From NCBI RefSeq assembly GCF_005048855.1, contig NZ_SUME01000012.1, positions 1 through 64,000 of the forward strand: a stretch of DNA of 64,000 nucleotides, read 5' to 3'. Each line of letters opens with the position of its first letter. Position 1 is the first letter of the stretch. This stretch comes from Sphingobacterium olei (GTDB taxonomy: Bacteria > Bacteroidota > Bacteroidia > Sphingobacteriales > Sphingobacteriaceae). The notes beneath the pieces were generated by a model that searched no databases, had not been told where the DNA came from, and was given only the letters and a program-made list of their open reading frames with translations. Below, piece by piece: positions 43,225 to 49,811 of the stretch. The position numbers and the translations under genes were made by a program.

Positions 43225-44925
43225 ATGTCGATACAATTTGAAATGTTAAAGGAGCAGTCGTCTATAATTAAAGTTATAGGCGTAGGTGGTGGCGGAGGGA
43301 ATGCCGTTAATCACATGTACAAGCAAGGAATTAGTGGAGTGGACTTTATTGTGTGTAATACGGATGCGCAAGCATTAGAATTAAGCCCAATTCCTAACAA
43401 AGTACAATTGGGAACTAGTCTAACAGAAGGTATGGGTGCAGGCGCTGATCCGGATGTAGGCGAAAATTCTGCTATCGAAAGTATAGAGGATATCAAAAGA
43501 ATGCTTGGTACGAATACCAAAATGCTATTTATTACAGCGGGTATGGGAGGTGGTACAGGTACAGGAGCAAGTCCCGTTCTAGCTAAAGCAGCTAAAGAAA
43601 TGGGAATTCTGACTGTGGCTATCATTACTACTCCGTTTACTTTTGAAGGGAAAAAACGTCGTTCTCAGGCAGAGGAAGGATTAAATGAATTGCGTAAATA
43701 TGTAGATTCTTACCTTGTGATTTCGAACGACCGTCTTCGCGAGATATTTGGTAATTTAACAATGACTGCGGCATTTGCGAAAGCGGATGATATATTGACT
43801 ACGGCAGCTAAAGGGATCGCAGAAATCATAACTATTCCTGGTTACGTAAATGTCGATTTTAAGGATGTTCGTACGGTTATGAATGACAGTGGTGTCGCTA
43901 TCATGGGTAATCATATTTCAAAAGGAGACAATAGAGCCATCGAAGCTGTTACAGGTGCTTTAGCCTCTCCTTTGTTGAAAGATAATGAAATAGAAGGAGC
44001 TCGCTATATTTTGTTGAATATCACTTCAGGTAATAAAGAAGTAACAATGGACGAGGTGGCTATCATTACAGATTATATCCAAGAAAAGGCCGGATTGACA
44101 GCAGATTTAATATGGGGTAACTGTATTGACGAGTCTTATGAAGACGAGTTGTCTGTCACTATTATAGCTACCGGGTTCCAAACCGCTGAAGAGCGTATTA
44201 AGGAGAAAGAAAAGGAGAAAATTGCTCTTCCTTTGACGCCTGAGACATCTACTTCATTTGTAAAGCCTGTTGTACAAAATCAATTCGCTGCTAGAGAAGC
44301 AGATGCTCCTTTAGAACACTTAGTAAAGCCGGTTCAAAACCAGACGCTTACTAACGAGCCGAAAGTGGTTCCTCAAGGGGATTTGTTCTCGTCTCCCGTT
44401 AAACCGGTAAATACACTAGGGAATTCTGTCATCCAATCAGAAGCGCAGGTAATCCGTCATACGCTGGAGACACAGAATGCTGCAGAAGAAGAAGAAAGGG
44501 AACAGGATCTGGGCGGTTATGAATTAAAAACTTCTGCTTCGATGTTTGAATTCAAATTGCCTACGGTATTTGATACGTATGAAAACATCAATGAAGAGGT
44601 GGCGGAAGATGTGCAGCATATTGTAGAATCTCCGGTTCGAAATCAATTTGTGGAGATTGAGGAAAAAGAGGAGTCAAATTTCGAAGATCAACTGATGAAA
44701 ACTAAAGAACGTATATTGCGTCTTAAAGAGTTGAGCATGAAGCTCAAATCATCAAATGGTCTTCAAGAATTAGAAAATGAACCTGCGTACAAAAGAAAAC
44801 AGAAACCTTTAGATAATTTACCGCATTCGTCCGAATCTCAGGTTTCACGTTTTACATTGTCTTTTGAAGAGGGAGAAACAGAAATTAGATCTAATAATTC
44901 TTTTTTACATGACAATGTGGATTAA
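43225..44925 (+). CDS. ftsZ: Cell division GTPase FtsZ
   Basis: 566 residues. The tubulin-like core (about 1-325) has GVGGGGGNAVNHM, the GTP signature GGGTGTG at 108-114 and NDRLREIFGNLTM. A variable linker and tail of about 240 residues follow, far longer than the roughly 65 residues in E. coli, ending NSFLHDNVD, which probably acts as the conserved C-terminal peptide. It polymerises into the Z-ring. The 136-bp upstream gap suggests its own leader, although readthrough from ftsA is possible. A strong terminator closes the dcw cluster. Confidence 0.97.
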   Translation: MSIQFEMLKEQSSIIKVIGVGGGGGNAVNHMYKQGISGVDFIVCNTDAQALELSPIPNKVQLGTSLTEGMGAGADPDVGENSAIESIEDIKRMLGTNTKMLFITAGMGGGTGTGASPVLAKAAKEMGILTVAIITTPFTFEGKKRRSQAEEGLNELRKYVDSYLVISNDRLREIFGNLTMTAAFAKADDILTTAAKGIAEIITIPGYVNVDFKDVRTVMNDSGVAIMGNHISKGDNRAIEAVTGALASPLLKDNEIEGARYILLNITSGNKEVTMDEVAIITDYIQEKAGLTADLIWGNCIDESYEDELSVTIIATGFQTAEERIKEKEKEKIALPLTPETSTSFVKPVVQNQFAAREADAPLEHLVKPVQNQTLTNEPKVVPQGDLFSSPVKPVNTLGNSVIQSEAQVIRHTLETQNAAEEEEREQDLGGYELKTSASMFEFKLPTVFDTYENINEEVAEDVQHIVESPVRNQFVEIEEKEESNFEDQLMKTKERILRLKELSMKLKSSNGLQELENEPAYKRKQKPLDNLPHSSESQVSRFTLSFEEGETEIRSNNSFLHDNVD

Positions 44926-44947
44926 GATATCCTATTAAATATAAGAT

Positions 44948-44976
44948 ACGGCTAACCAGTTAGCCGTTTTTTTTTT
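44948..44976 (+). terminator. Terminator after ftsZ
   Basis: ACGGCTAA (44948-44955) pairs with TTAGCCGT (44960-44967), followed by about nine T bases. This marks the end of the dcw transcript. Confidence 0.9.
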
Positions 44977-45114
44977 GCTTAGTTTTCGCTATATATAATA
45001 TATTACTAAGAGGGTGCTTGCCAATCGCAATGCGGCTTGCTTACGGAGTGATGGTAGTCACTAGGATTTGTAATGCAATGCGCTGGCTATGAAGAATTTT
45101 GTTAGAGGGAAAAG

Positions 45115-45759
45115 CTATTTTTCTTCCGAATGTAATTTAAATAATTCTATAAGTTCTGGGATATTGTTTACTGTTAGTTTTTCAAAAATCCTACTTTTAT
45201 AGGTGCTTACTGTCGAGGAGCTCAGATTCAATACATTGGAGACCTCTAAAATTCCGTGCCCGTCGATTAAATGCTTTGCGACGTCCATTTCACGGTTCGA
45301 TAGTTTGTTCAACGGATTGTCAGCATCTATACTTGATTTACGTGATGTAAGTTTCTTTACGTATAGATCCTTCACAGCTTCTGACATGTATTTTCCGCGC
45401 TCTTTGATGTGTTGTATCGCATGGTTTAATTCGCTCATAGCAGTGGCCTTATTTAGATATCCTGCGGCACCTGCCTCGATATATCTTAATGCGTATAGGT
45501 TTTCATCATAAGAAGAAAATACCAAAATCTTAAGGTCGCTTTGAATTTCTAAGATTTCTTTAATTACTTTAATATTATTGCCACCAGGCATGTTAATGTC
45601 TAAAAGTATTAAATCAAAAGGCTGAAGTCGTAATTGTTCATACACTTCGGGATAAGTTTTTGCCTGCGTAATAGATACATCTTTAAGTGCTTCGCTAATA
45701 ATAATAGAAGCGCCTAATCTGACAATACTGTGGTCATCAGCAATGAGTATTTTTTTCAT
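45115..45759 (-). CDS. NarL/FixJ-type response regulator (orphan)
   Basis: 214 residues. The receiver domain (1-120) starts MKKILIADDHSIVRLG and has phospho-acceptor Asp54 (LILLDINMPGG) and Lys104 (AGYLNKAT). A LuxR-type helix-turn-helix lies at about 145-210 (LSNREMDVAKHLIDG, LNLSSSTVSTYKSRIFEKL). It would bind DNA on phosphorylation. No histidine kinase is adjacent, so the partner is unknown. A minus-strand -7 box TATTTTTG (45822-45815) gives a leader of about 50 nt. Confidence 0.92.
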   Translation of the reverse strand: MKKILIADDHSIVRLGASIIISEALKDVSITQAKTYPEVYEQLRLQPFDLILLDINMPGGNNIKVIKEILEIQSDLKILVFSSYDENLYALRYIEAGAAGYLNKATAMSELNHAIQHIKERGKYMSEAVKDLYVKKLTSRKSSIDADNPLNKLSNREMDVAKHLIDGHGILEVSNVLNLSSSTVSTYKSRIFEKLTVNNIPELIELFKLHSEEK

Positions 45760-45814
45760 GCAAAAGATATAATTTTAAATATTTATCAAGCGAGCTATAA
45801 CTACAATCGCGTAT

Positions 45815-45822
45815 CAAAAATA
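45815..45822 (-). promoter_or_regulatory. -7 box TATTTTTG for the response regulator
   Basis: TATTTTTG on the minus strand matches TANNTTTG, 55 bp before the ATG. It lies back to back with the mscL promoter. Confidence 0.5.
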
Positions 45823-45853
45823 CAATTAACTTATATAATGTAATATTAATGAC

Positions 45854-45861
45854 TATTTTTG
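45854..45861 (+). promoter_or_regulatory. -7 box TATTTTTG for mscL
   Basis: TATTTTTG matches TANNTTTG, 29 bp before the mscL ATG at 45891. Confidence 0.5.
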
Positions 45862-45890
45862 TAAATGTAAAAATTTAATGTTAATTTATT

Positions 45891-46298
45891 ATGAGCTTCT
45901 TAAAAGAATTTAAAGAGTTTGCTATGCGTGGCAGCGTCATTGATTTGGCTGTCGGTGTAGTCATTGGTGGTGCATTCGGTAAGATTGTCACTTCCTTGGT
46001 AGATGATATCATTATGCCTCCTATCGGCTATTTAACCGGAGGTGCGGATTTTAGTAGTTTGAAATACGTAATGAAAGAGGCTAATGAAGCCGCAGGTACC
46101 GCAGAAGTAGCCATTAGTTATGGCAATTTTATTAATGTTATTATACAATTCTTAATTATCGCTTTCTGTATATTTTTAACCATAAAGGGGTTAAATTCTT
46201 TAAAACGGAAGGAAGTTGCTGCTCCAGAGGTTGCTCCAGCCCCGTCTAATGAAGAGGTGTTGCTAGCTGAGATAAGGGATTTACTAAAGAGTAAATAG
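45891..46298 (+). CDS. mscL: Large-conductance mechanosensitive channel MscL
   Basis: 135 residues. The start SFLKEFKEFAMRGSVIDLAVGVVIGGAFGKIVTSLVDDIIMPPIG is the defining MscL N-terminal helix and first membrane helix. A periplasmic loop, a second helix (about 82-105) and a basic cytosolic bundle follow (ending LLAEIRDLLKSK). The pentameric pore opens under membrane tension to release solutes during hypo-osmotic shock. Length is normal, and it is probably monocistronic. Confidence 0.96.
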   Translation: MSFLKEFKEFAMRGSVIDLAVGVVIGGAFGKIVTSLVDDIIMPPIGYLTGGADFSSLKYVMKEANEAAGTAEVAISYGNFINVIIQFLIIAFCIFLTIKGLNSLKRKEVAAPEVAPAPSNEEVLLAEIRDLLKSK

Positions 46299-46357
46299 AA
46301 TCCTAAATAATATCTGGAAAGCATAGGTAATTTATTGTTCGCTTTTTGTTTTTATTA

Positions 46358-46389
46358 TTTGTTAGTTTCTAAAATAAACACTACTTTTG
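46358..46389 (+). promoter_or_regulatory. Promoter TTTG-N20-TACTTTTG for rpmH-rnpA
   Basis: TTTG at 46358-46361 and TACTTTTG at 46382-46389 with a 20-bp spacer match the Bacteroidota housekeeping promoter exactly. The rpmH ATG follows about 50 nt after the expected start of transcription. Confidence 0.8.
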
Positions 46390-46445
46390 CATTCCTGTTA
46401 GGGGGTAATATTGGTAATAATTATTAAAAAAGCATATTAAGCGTC

Positions 46446-46604
46446 ATGAAAAGAACATTTCAGCCTTCGCAAAGAAAAAGAAGAAATAAACACGGATTTA
46501 GAGAGCGTATGAGCTCAGCTAACGGAAGAAGAGTATTAGCTTCTCGAAGAGCTAAAGGCAGAAAACGTCTTAGTGTTTCTGACGAATCTCGTCACAAAAG
46601 ATAA
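46446..46604 (+). CDS. rpmH: 50S ribosomal protein L34
   Basis: 52 residues, very basic: MKRTFQPSQRKRRNKHGFRE, then RMSSANGRRVLASRRAKGRKRLSVS. The opening MKRTFQPS and the RRxKGRxxL end are invariant L34 features. The extra C-terminal DESRHKR is usual in Bacteroidota. It is followed 65 bp later by rnpA, the near-universal arrangement. Confidence 0.97.
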   Translation: MKRTFQPSQRKRRNKHGFRERMSSANGRRVLASRRAKGRKRLSVSDESRHKR

Positions 46605-46669
46605 TAGGCATTCTTTATCAACGTGCCGGTGACTTTAACCGTGCCTATCGGCCAATAATAGTCATCGAA

Positions 46670-47077
46670 ATGATAAAAAAATCTTTTAAAAAAGAAGAAC
46701 GATTATGTAGTAAAAGGCTCATTGATAGTCTTTTTCATAGTGGTTCTTCTTTTGTTGTGTATCCTTTTCGAGTTGTTTTTCTAAAAAGTGAACTGCCCCT
46801 GGCTTCCCTTGTACAAATTATATTGTCGGTGCCAAAACGTCGATTTAAGCATGCGGTTTCGCGAAATAGAATAAAGCGAAAAATGCGTGAATGTTATCGT
46901 TTGCAAAAAAATACTACTTTACTTCCTATAATAGCCGAGAATTCTTTAAATTTATTATTGGCAATACAATATGTCGCAAATGAAGAGTTGTCATCTCAGA
47001 TCATGTTTTCAAAAATGCAGATTGCTTTAGCCAAAATAGTAGATGAAATTTCTCAAGGATACTCTGAAGCTCGTTAG
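46670..47077 (+). CDS. rnpA: Ribonuclease P protein component
   Basis: 135 residues. The fold is indicated by KKEERLCSKRLIDSLFHSG and the RNR motif region FKHAVSRNRIKRKMRECYRL, which contacts the RNase P RNA. It helps remove 5' leaders from pre-tRNAs. Length is slightly above E. coli RnpA (119). It overlaps yidD by 35 bp, the standard neighbour, implying coupled translation. Confidence 0.93.
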   Translation: MIKKSFKKEERLCSKRLIDSLFHSGSSFVVYPFRVVFLKSELPLASLVQIILSVPKRRFKHAVSRNRIKRKMRECYRLQKNTTLLPIIAENSLNLLLAIQYVANEELSSQIMFSKMQIALAKIVDEISQGYSEAR

Positions 47078-47294
47078 TAAGGCTATACAATGGTTTTTTC
47101 TGTTGATAATTCGGTTTTATCAACTGTTTATTTCTCCTTTTTTGGGGGCAAGCTGTCGGTATACGCCCACATGTTCGCAATACGGAAAAGATGCGATTTT
47201 GAAATACGGCCCTTTTAAGGGAGGATGGCTTACCATCAAACGTATTGCGCGTTGTAACCCTTGGGGGGGGCACGGACATGATCCGATTCCTTAA
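47043..47294 (+). CDS. yidD: Membrane protein insertion efficiency factor YidD
   Basis: 83 residues. The core IRFYQLFISPFLGASCRYTPTCSQYGKDAILKYGPFKGGWLTIKRIARCNPWGGHGHDPIP carries the three conserved cysteines of the YidD family. The N-terminal amphipathic helix associates with the inner membrane, and the family assists YidC-dependent insertion. yidC itself is not in the window. The WGGHG end is encoded by a G8 run at 47263-47270. The gene starts inside rnpA and ends 7 bp before tsaB. Confidence 0.92.
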   Translation: MKFLKDTLKLVSKAIQWFFLLIIRFYQLFISPFLGASCRYTPTCSQYGKDAILKYGPFKGGWLTIKRIARCNPWGGHGHDPIP

Positions 47295-47301
47295 AAATTT
47301 T

Positions 47302-47994
47302 ATGAAATTGAAACACTACATTATTCAAATAGATACAGCAACCGAGGTTTGTTCGGTTTCAATTAGTATAGAAGGTGTAACCTTGGATCAAATTCAAAGT
47401 AGTGAACCTAATATGCATGCATCTCTGCTAACGAGCTACGTAGAACAAATATTGTCTCGTAATAACTTGCGATTTTCTGATGTTTCCGCTGTCGCAGTGA
47501 GTATGGGGCCAGGATCATATACGGGGTTACGTATAGGTGTATCTACAGCAAAAGGGTTGTGTTATGCGCTGGATATTCCTTTGATCGGGATCAATACATT
47601 AGAGAGCATGTATCAAGGATTTGTTAGGGATTTTAACGTAAACTCGGATTCGTTGTATTTTCCAATGATAGATGCAAGGCGTATGGAAGTCTATACTATG
47701 GCATTTAATGCACACGGCAAGCAGGTTATTCCTACGCAGGCTAAGATAATAGATGAATTATCTTTTACTGAATTTCAGGCAAAAGAAGTTTACTTGTTTG
47801 GCTCAGGAGCTATTAAATTCCAGAATTTATTCAATAGCAATCCACAGATAAATATTATTTCAGCATTTCAGCATTCTTCGGTTTATATGAGTGAGATGGC
47901 CTGGCAGCGATTCCAAGCGCATGATGTTGAGAACTTGATTTATTTTGAACCCTATTATTTAAAGGAATTTGTTGCGTCAACACCCAAGCGTTAA
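47302..47994 (+). CDS. tsaB: tRNA t6A biosynthesis protein TsaB
   Basis: 230 residues from the ATG at 47302. An upstream in-frame codon at 47245 lies within yidD and would add unrelated residues. The ASKHA fold is shown by IIQIDTATEVCSVSIS and AVSMGPGSYTGLRIGVSTAKGLCYALDIPLIGINTLE, classic TsaB. It partners TsaD (19193) in threonylcarbamoylation of tRNA A37. It is cotranscribed with rpmH-rnpA-yidD. Its TAA stop lies in a TTAA that also provides the stop of convergent corA. Confidence 0.93.
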   Translation: MKLKHYIIQIDTATEVCSVSISIEGVTLDQIQSSEPNMHASLLTSYVEQILSRNNLRFSDVSAVAVSMGPGSYTGLRIGVSTAKGLCYALDIPLIGINTLESMYQGFVRDFNVNSDSLYFPMIDARRMEVYTMAFNAHGKQVIPTQAKIIDELSFTEFQAKEVYLFGSGAIKFQNLFNSNPQINIISAFQHSSVYMSEMAWQRFQAHDVENLIYFEPYYLKEFVASTPKR

Positions 47995-48896
47995 AGCCAA
48001 TCCTTTCTTTTAAACCAAAAATATATTAGGGCAGAGAGTCCGACCATGGCAAGTAGTACTGCAGGATAACCGTAATACCATTCCAACTCGGGCATATTTC
48101 TAAAGTTCATCCCATACACACCGACTATAAATGTGAGGGGCATAAAGAATACCGAAATGATGGTCAGTGTACGCATGATTTCGTTGGTATGATTAGATTC
48201 TATATTAAAGTAAACTGATAATAACTGCGCAATGTTTTCTCCGGTATTTCGATAGAGTGTATTCGTACGCGTAAATAAATCTCTTAAATCTTGTGTATAG
48301 ATGTTTTGGTATTGTGGCATGTGAAAGTAATCTACAATATCTTTATATAATGTTAATACGATTCGAATCACATCTATTTGTCGCTTAATGTAATAGAGTT
48401 TCTTTAGAAATAATTTACGGCGTCGGTGTAGAAATACAATCTCTTCGTAGTAGTCTAAGTTTGCGGCCAATTGATCTAGGACAAGCTTTTCGAAAGTCAT
48501 CAGTGCCTCTGATACCAAGGAATTTACTAAGCTCTTACTTGACGCCAATTTTTTGTCCTTTTTGTCTTTTGATTTGATTTTCTCTAAAAACGCAATTTCA
48601 TTTCGGTGTACCGTCACTATGAAATTTTCGCTATAAAAGATAGAGACCCGTTCGGTGATTTCGGTAAGTTTATCTGAATCTTCTTTGAAAACAAATGGAA
48701 TGGAACGGAGAATCAAAAAATGATAGTTGTCGAATTCTTCTATCTTTGGAAGGTGACCCACTTCAAGACAGTCTTTTATCGAAACATCTTTCAGACCATA
48801 TTTTTCTTTTAATTCCGTAAAATCTTCCTGTTTCGGATTGGTAATGTCTATCCATTCGAATTGATGCTCAGGTACTGATAATATTATTGCAACCAT
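47991..48896 (-). CDS. corA: CorA family magnesium/cobalt transporter
   Basis: 301 residues. The alpha/beta cytosolic domain and long stalk helix (about 1-240) are followed by two membrane helices at the C-terminus. The selectivity motif YGMNFRNMPE lies at 261-270, between the helices. The basic end FKRKDWL is typical. It forms pentameric Mg2+ channels. The stop codon shares the palindrome TTAA with convergent tsaB. Confidence 0.94.
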   Translation of the reverse strand: MVAIILSVPEHQFEWIDITNPKQEDFTELKEKYGLKDVSIKDCLEVGHLPKIEEFDNYHFLILRSIPFVFKEDSDKLTEITERVSIFYSENFIVTVHRNEIAFLEKIKSKDKKDKKLASSKSLVNSLVSEALMTFEKLVLDQLAANLDYYEEIVFLHRRRKLFLKKLYYIKRQIDVIRIVLTLYKDIVDYFHMPQYQNIYTQDLRDLFTRTNTLYRNTGENIAQLLSVYFNIESNHTNEIMRTLTIISVFFMPLTFIVGVYGMNFRNMPELEWYYGYPAVLLAMVGLSALIYFWFKRKDWL

Positions 48897-48957
48897 ATGC
48901 AGTTCATTTGTTACTCAATTTAGGCACAAAGCTTCATATTAACAAATAGGTGCAAAA

Positions 48958-48992
48958 AAAAGGCGATCCTTCATCAAAGAGAATCGCCTTTT
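48958..48992 (-). terminator. Bidirectional-looking terminator after corA upstream region
   Basis: AAAAGGCGAT (48958-48967) pairs with ATCGCCTTTT (48983-48992). On the minus strand it lies just past the corA start, 17 bp after the end of the skp-like gene, so it terminates that gene. Confidence 0.8.
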
Positions 48993-49009
48993 TTTATTTT
49001 ATTGTCTTT

Positions 49010-49627
49010 TTATTTTTTCTCTGTAGGTTTTTTTGTTTTGTATTCCTTGTTCAACGCTTCAATAACCTCATTTGTTATTTCCAATTTTGAATCGGCAAAA
49101 AGTACTGTAGGGTTTGATTTCGAGTACGTTAGAACCAAGGTGTAGCCCTTTTCTTCTGCATGTTTTTTCAAATATTCCGTAATCGAATTGTATACATTGT
49201 TGAATTCTGTTGCTTCATCCTGTGCGATAGCACTGGATGCGTTTTGGTCTAGCCGGCCTAGTTCGTCTTGTTTACGCGCTAATTTTTCTTCCGTAGCCTG
49301 ACGTTCTGAGGCGCTCATAGTATTCGCTTTCTGCTGATATTCTGCGACTTCTCTTTGGAAAGCCTGTCCCTTGGACTGTAGATCTGTTTGAGCCTTCTTT
49401 ACTTTAGATTCCAGTTTTGTACGAATGTCTTTAAAATATTCATATTTTTCTGAAAGCGAATCCGAATTGATATATACGATTTTCTCATCAGTTTGTTGAG
49501 TCGCAACTGCAGTTGAATCGTTTGTTTTTGTTGAGGTCGGTTTTGTTTCTTGATTACAAGATGCAGCGGAAGCCACAATGATTAATCCTAATGTTACTTT
49601 TGCGAAATTTGATCGTAATTTATTCAT
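49010..49627 (-). CDS. OmpH/Skp-family periplasmic chaperone, probable lipoprotein
   Basis: 205 residues from the ATG at 49627. A longer in-frame ATG at 49666 lies upstream of the -7 box TAGGTTTG (49662-49655), which rules it out. The signal peptide ends LIIVASAASCNQE, a lipoprotein-like cleavage site with Cys. The mature part has IVYINSDSLSEKYEYFKDIRTKLESKVKKAQ, a long coiled-coil arm and a return strand ending IEALNKEYK, the OmpH/Skp pattern. Skp carries unfolded outer-membrane proteins through the periplasm. If lipidated, this version would be membrane-tethered, which is not the E. coli form. Confidence 0.85.
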   Translation of the reverse strand: MNKLRSNFAKVTLGLIIVASAASCNQETKPTSTKTNDSTAVATQQTDEKIVYINSDSLSEKYEYFKDIRTKLESKVKKAQTDLQSKGQAFQREVAEYQQKANTMSASERQATEEKLARKQDELGRLDQNASSAIAQDEATEFNNVYNSITEYLKKHAEEKGYTLVLTYSKSNPTVLFADSKLEITNEVIEALNKEYKTKKPTEKK

Positions 49628-49654
49628 TCTAATGTTGATTTTCAGTTTAAATAG

Positions 49655-49662
49655 CAAACCTA
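49655..49662 (-). promoter_or_regulatory. -7 box TAGGTTTG for the Skp-like gene
   Basis: TAGGTTTG on the minus strand matches TANNTTTG and lies 28 bp before the ATG at 49627. It decides the start by excluding the earlier ATG. Confidence 0.55.
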
Positions 49663-49747
49663 ACATAAAAAAATTAAAAAATCATTTTTCAATACCTAAA
49701 AGTCAAAAAAATATAGTTTTATTAACGTATTTTAAGACTTCGAAAAC

Positions 49748-49778
49748 TTGATGAAGTCCCTTATTTTTTGTATTTTTG
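49748..49778 (+). promoter_or_regulatory. Promoter TTG-N20-TATTTTTG for gyrB
   Basis: TTG at 49748-49750 and TATTTTTG at 49771-49778 with 20 bp between. The gyrB ATG is 34 bp beyond the -7 box. Confidence 0.75.
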
Positions 49779-49811
49779 GGAGTTAAAAAATTCTGATTTT
49801 AAATTTATTCC

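Noticed and set aside
46299..46445. Replication origin near rpmH
   Set aside because: rpmH-rnpA often flanks oriC in other phyla, and gyrB is only 3 kb away. I find no dnaA, no cluster of DnaA boxes and no AT-rich unwinding element with repeats here, so there is no support.
49628..49666. Longer N-terminus for the Skp-like protein
   Set aside because: The ATG at 49666 is upstream of the -7 box, and the shorter form begins with a clean signal peptide.
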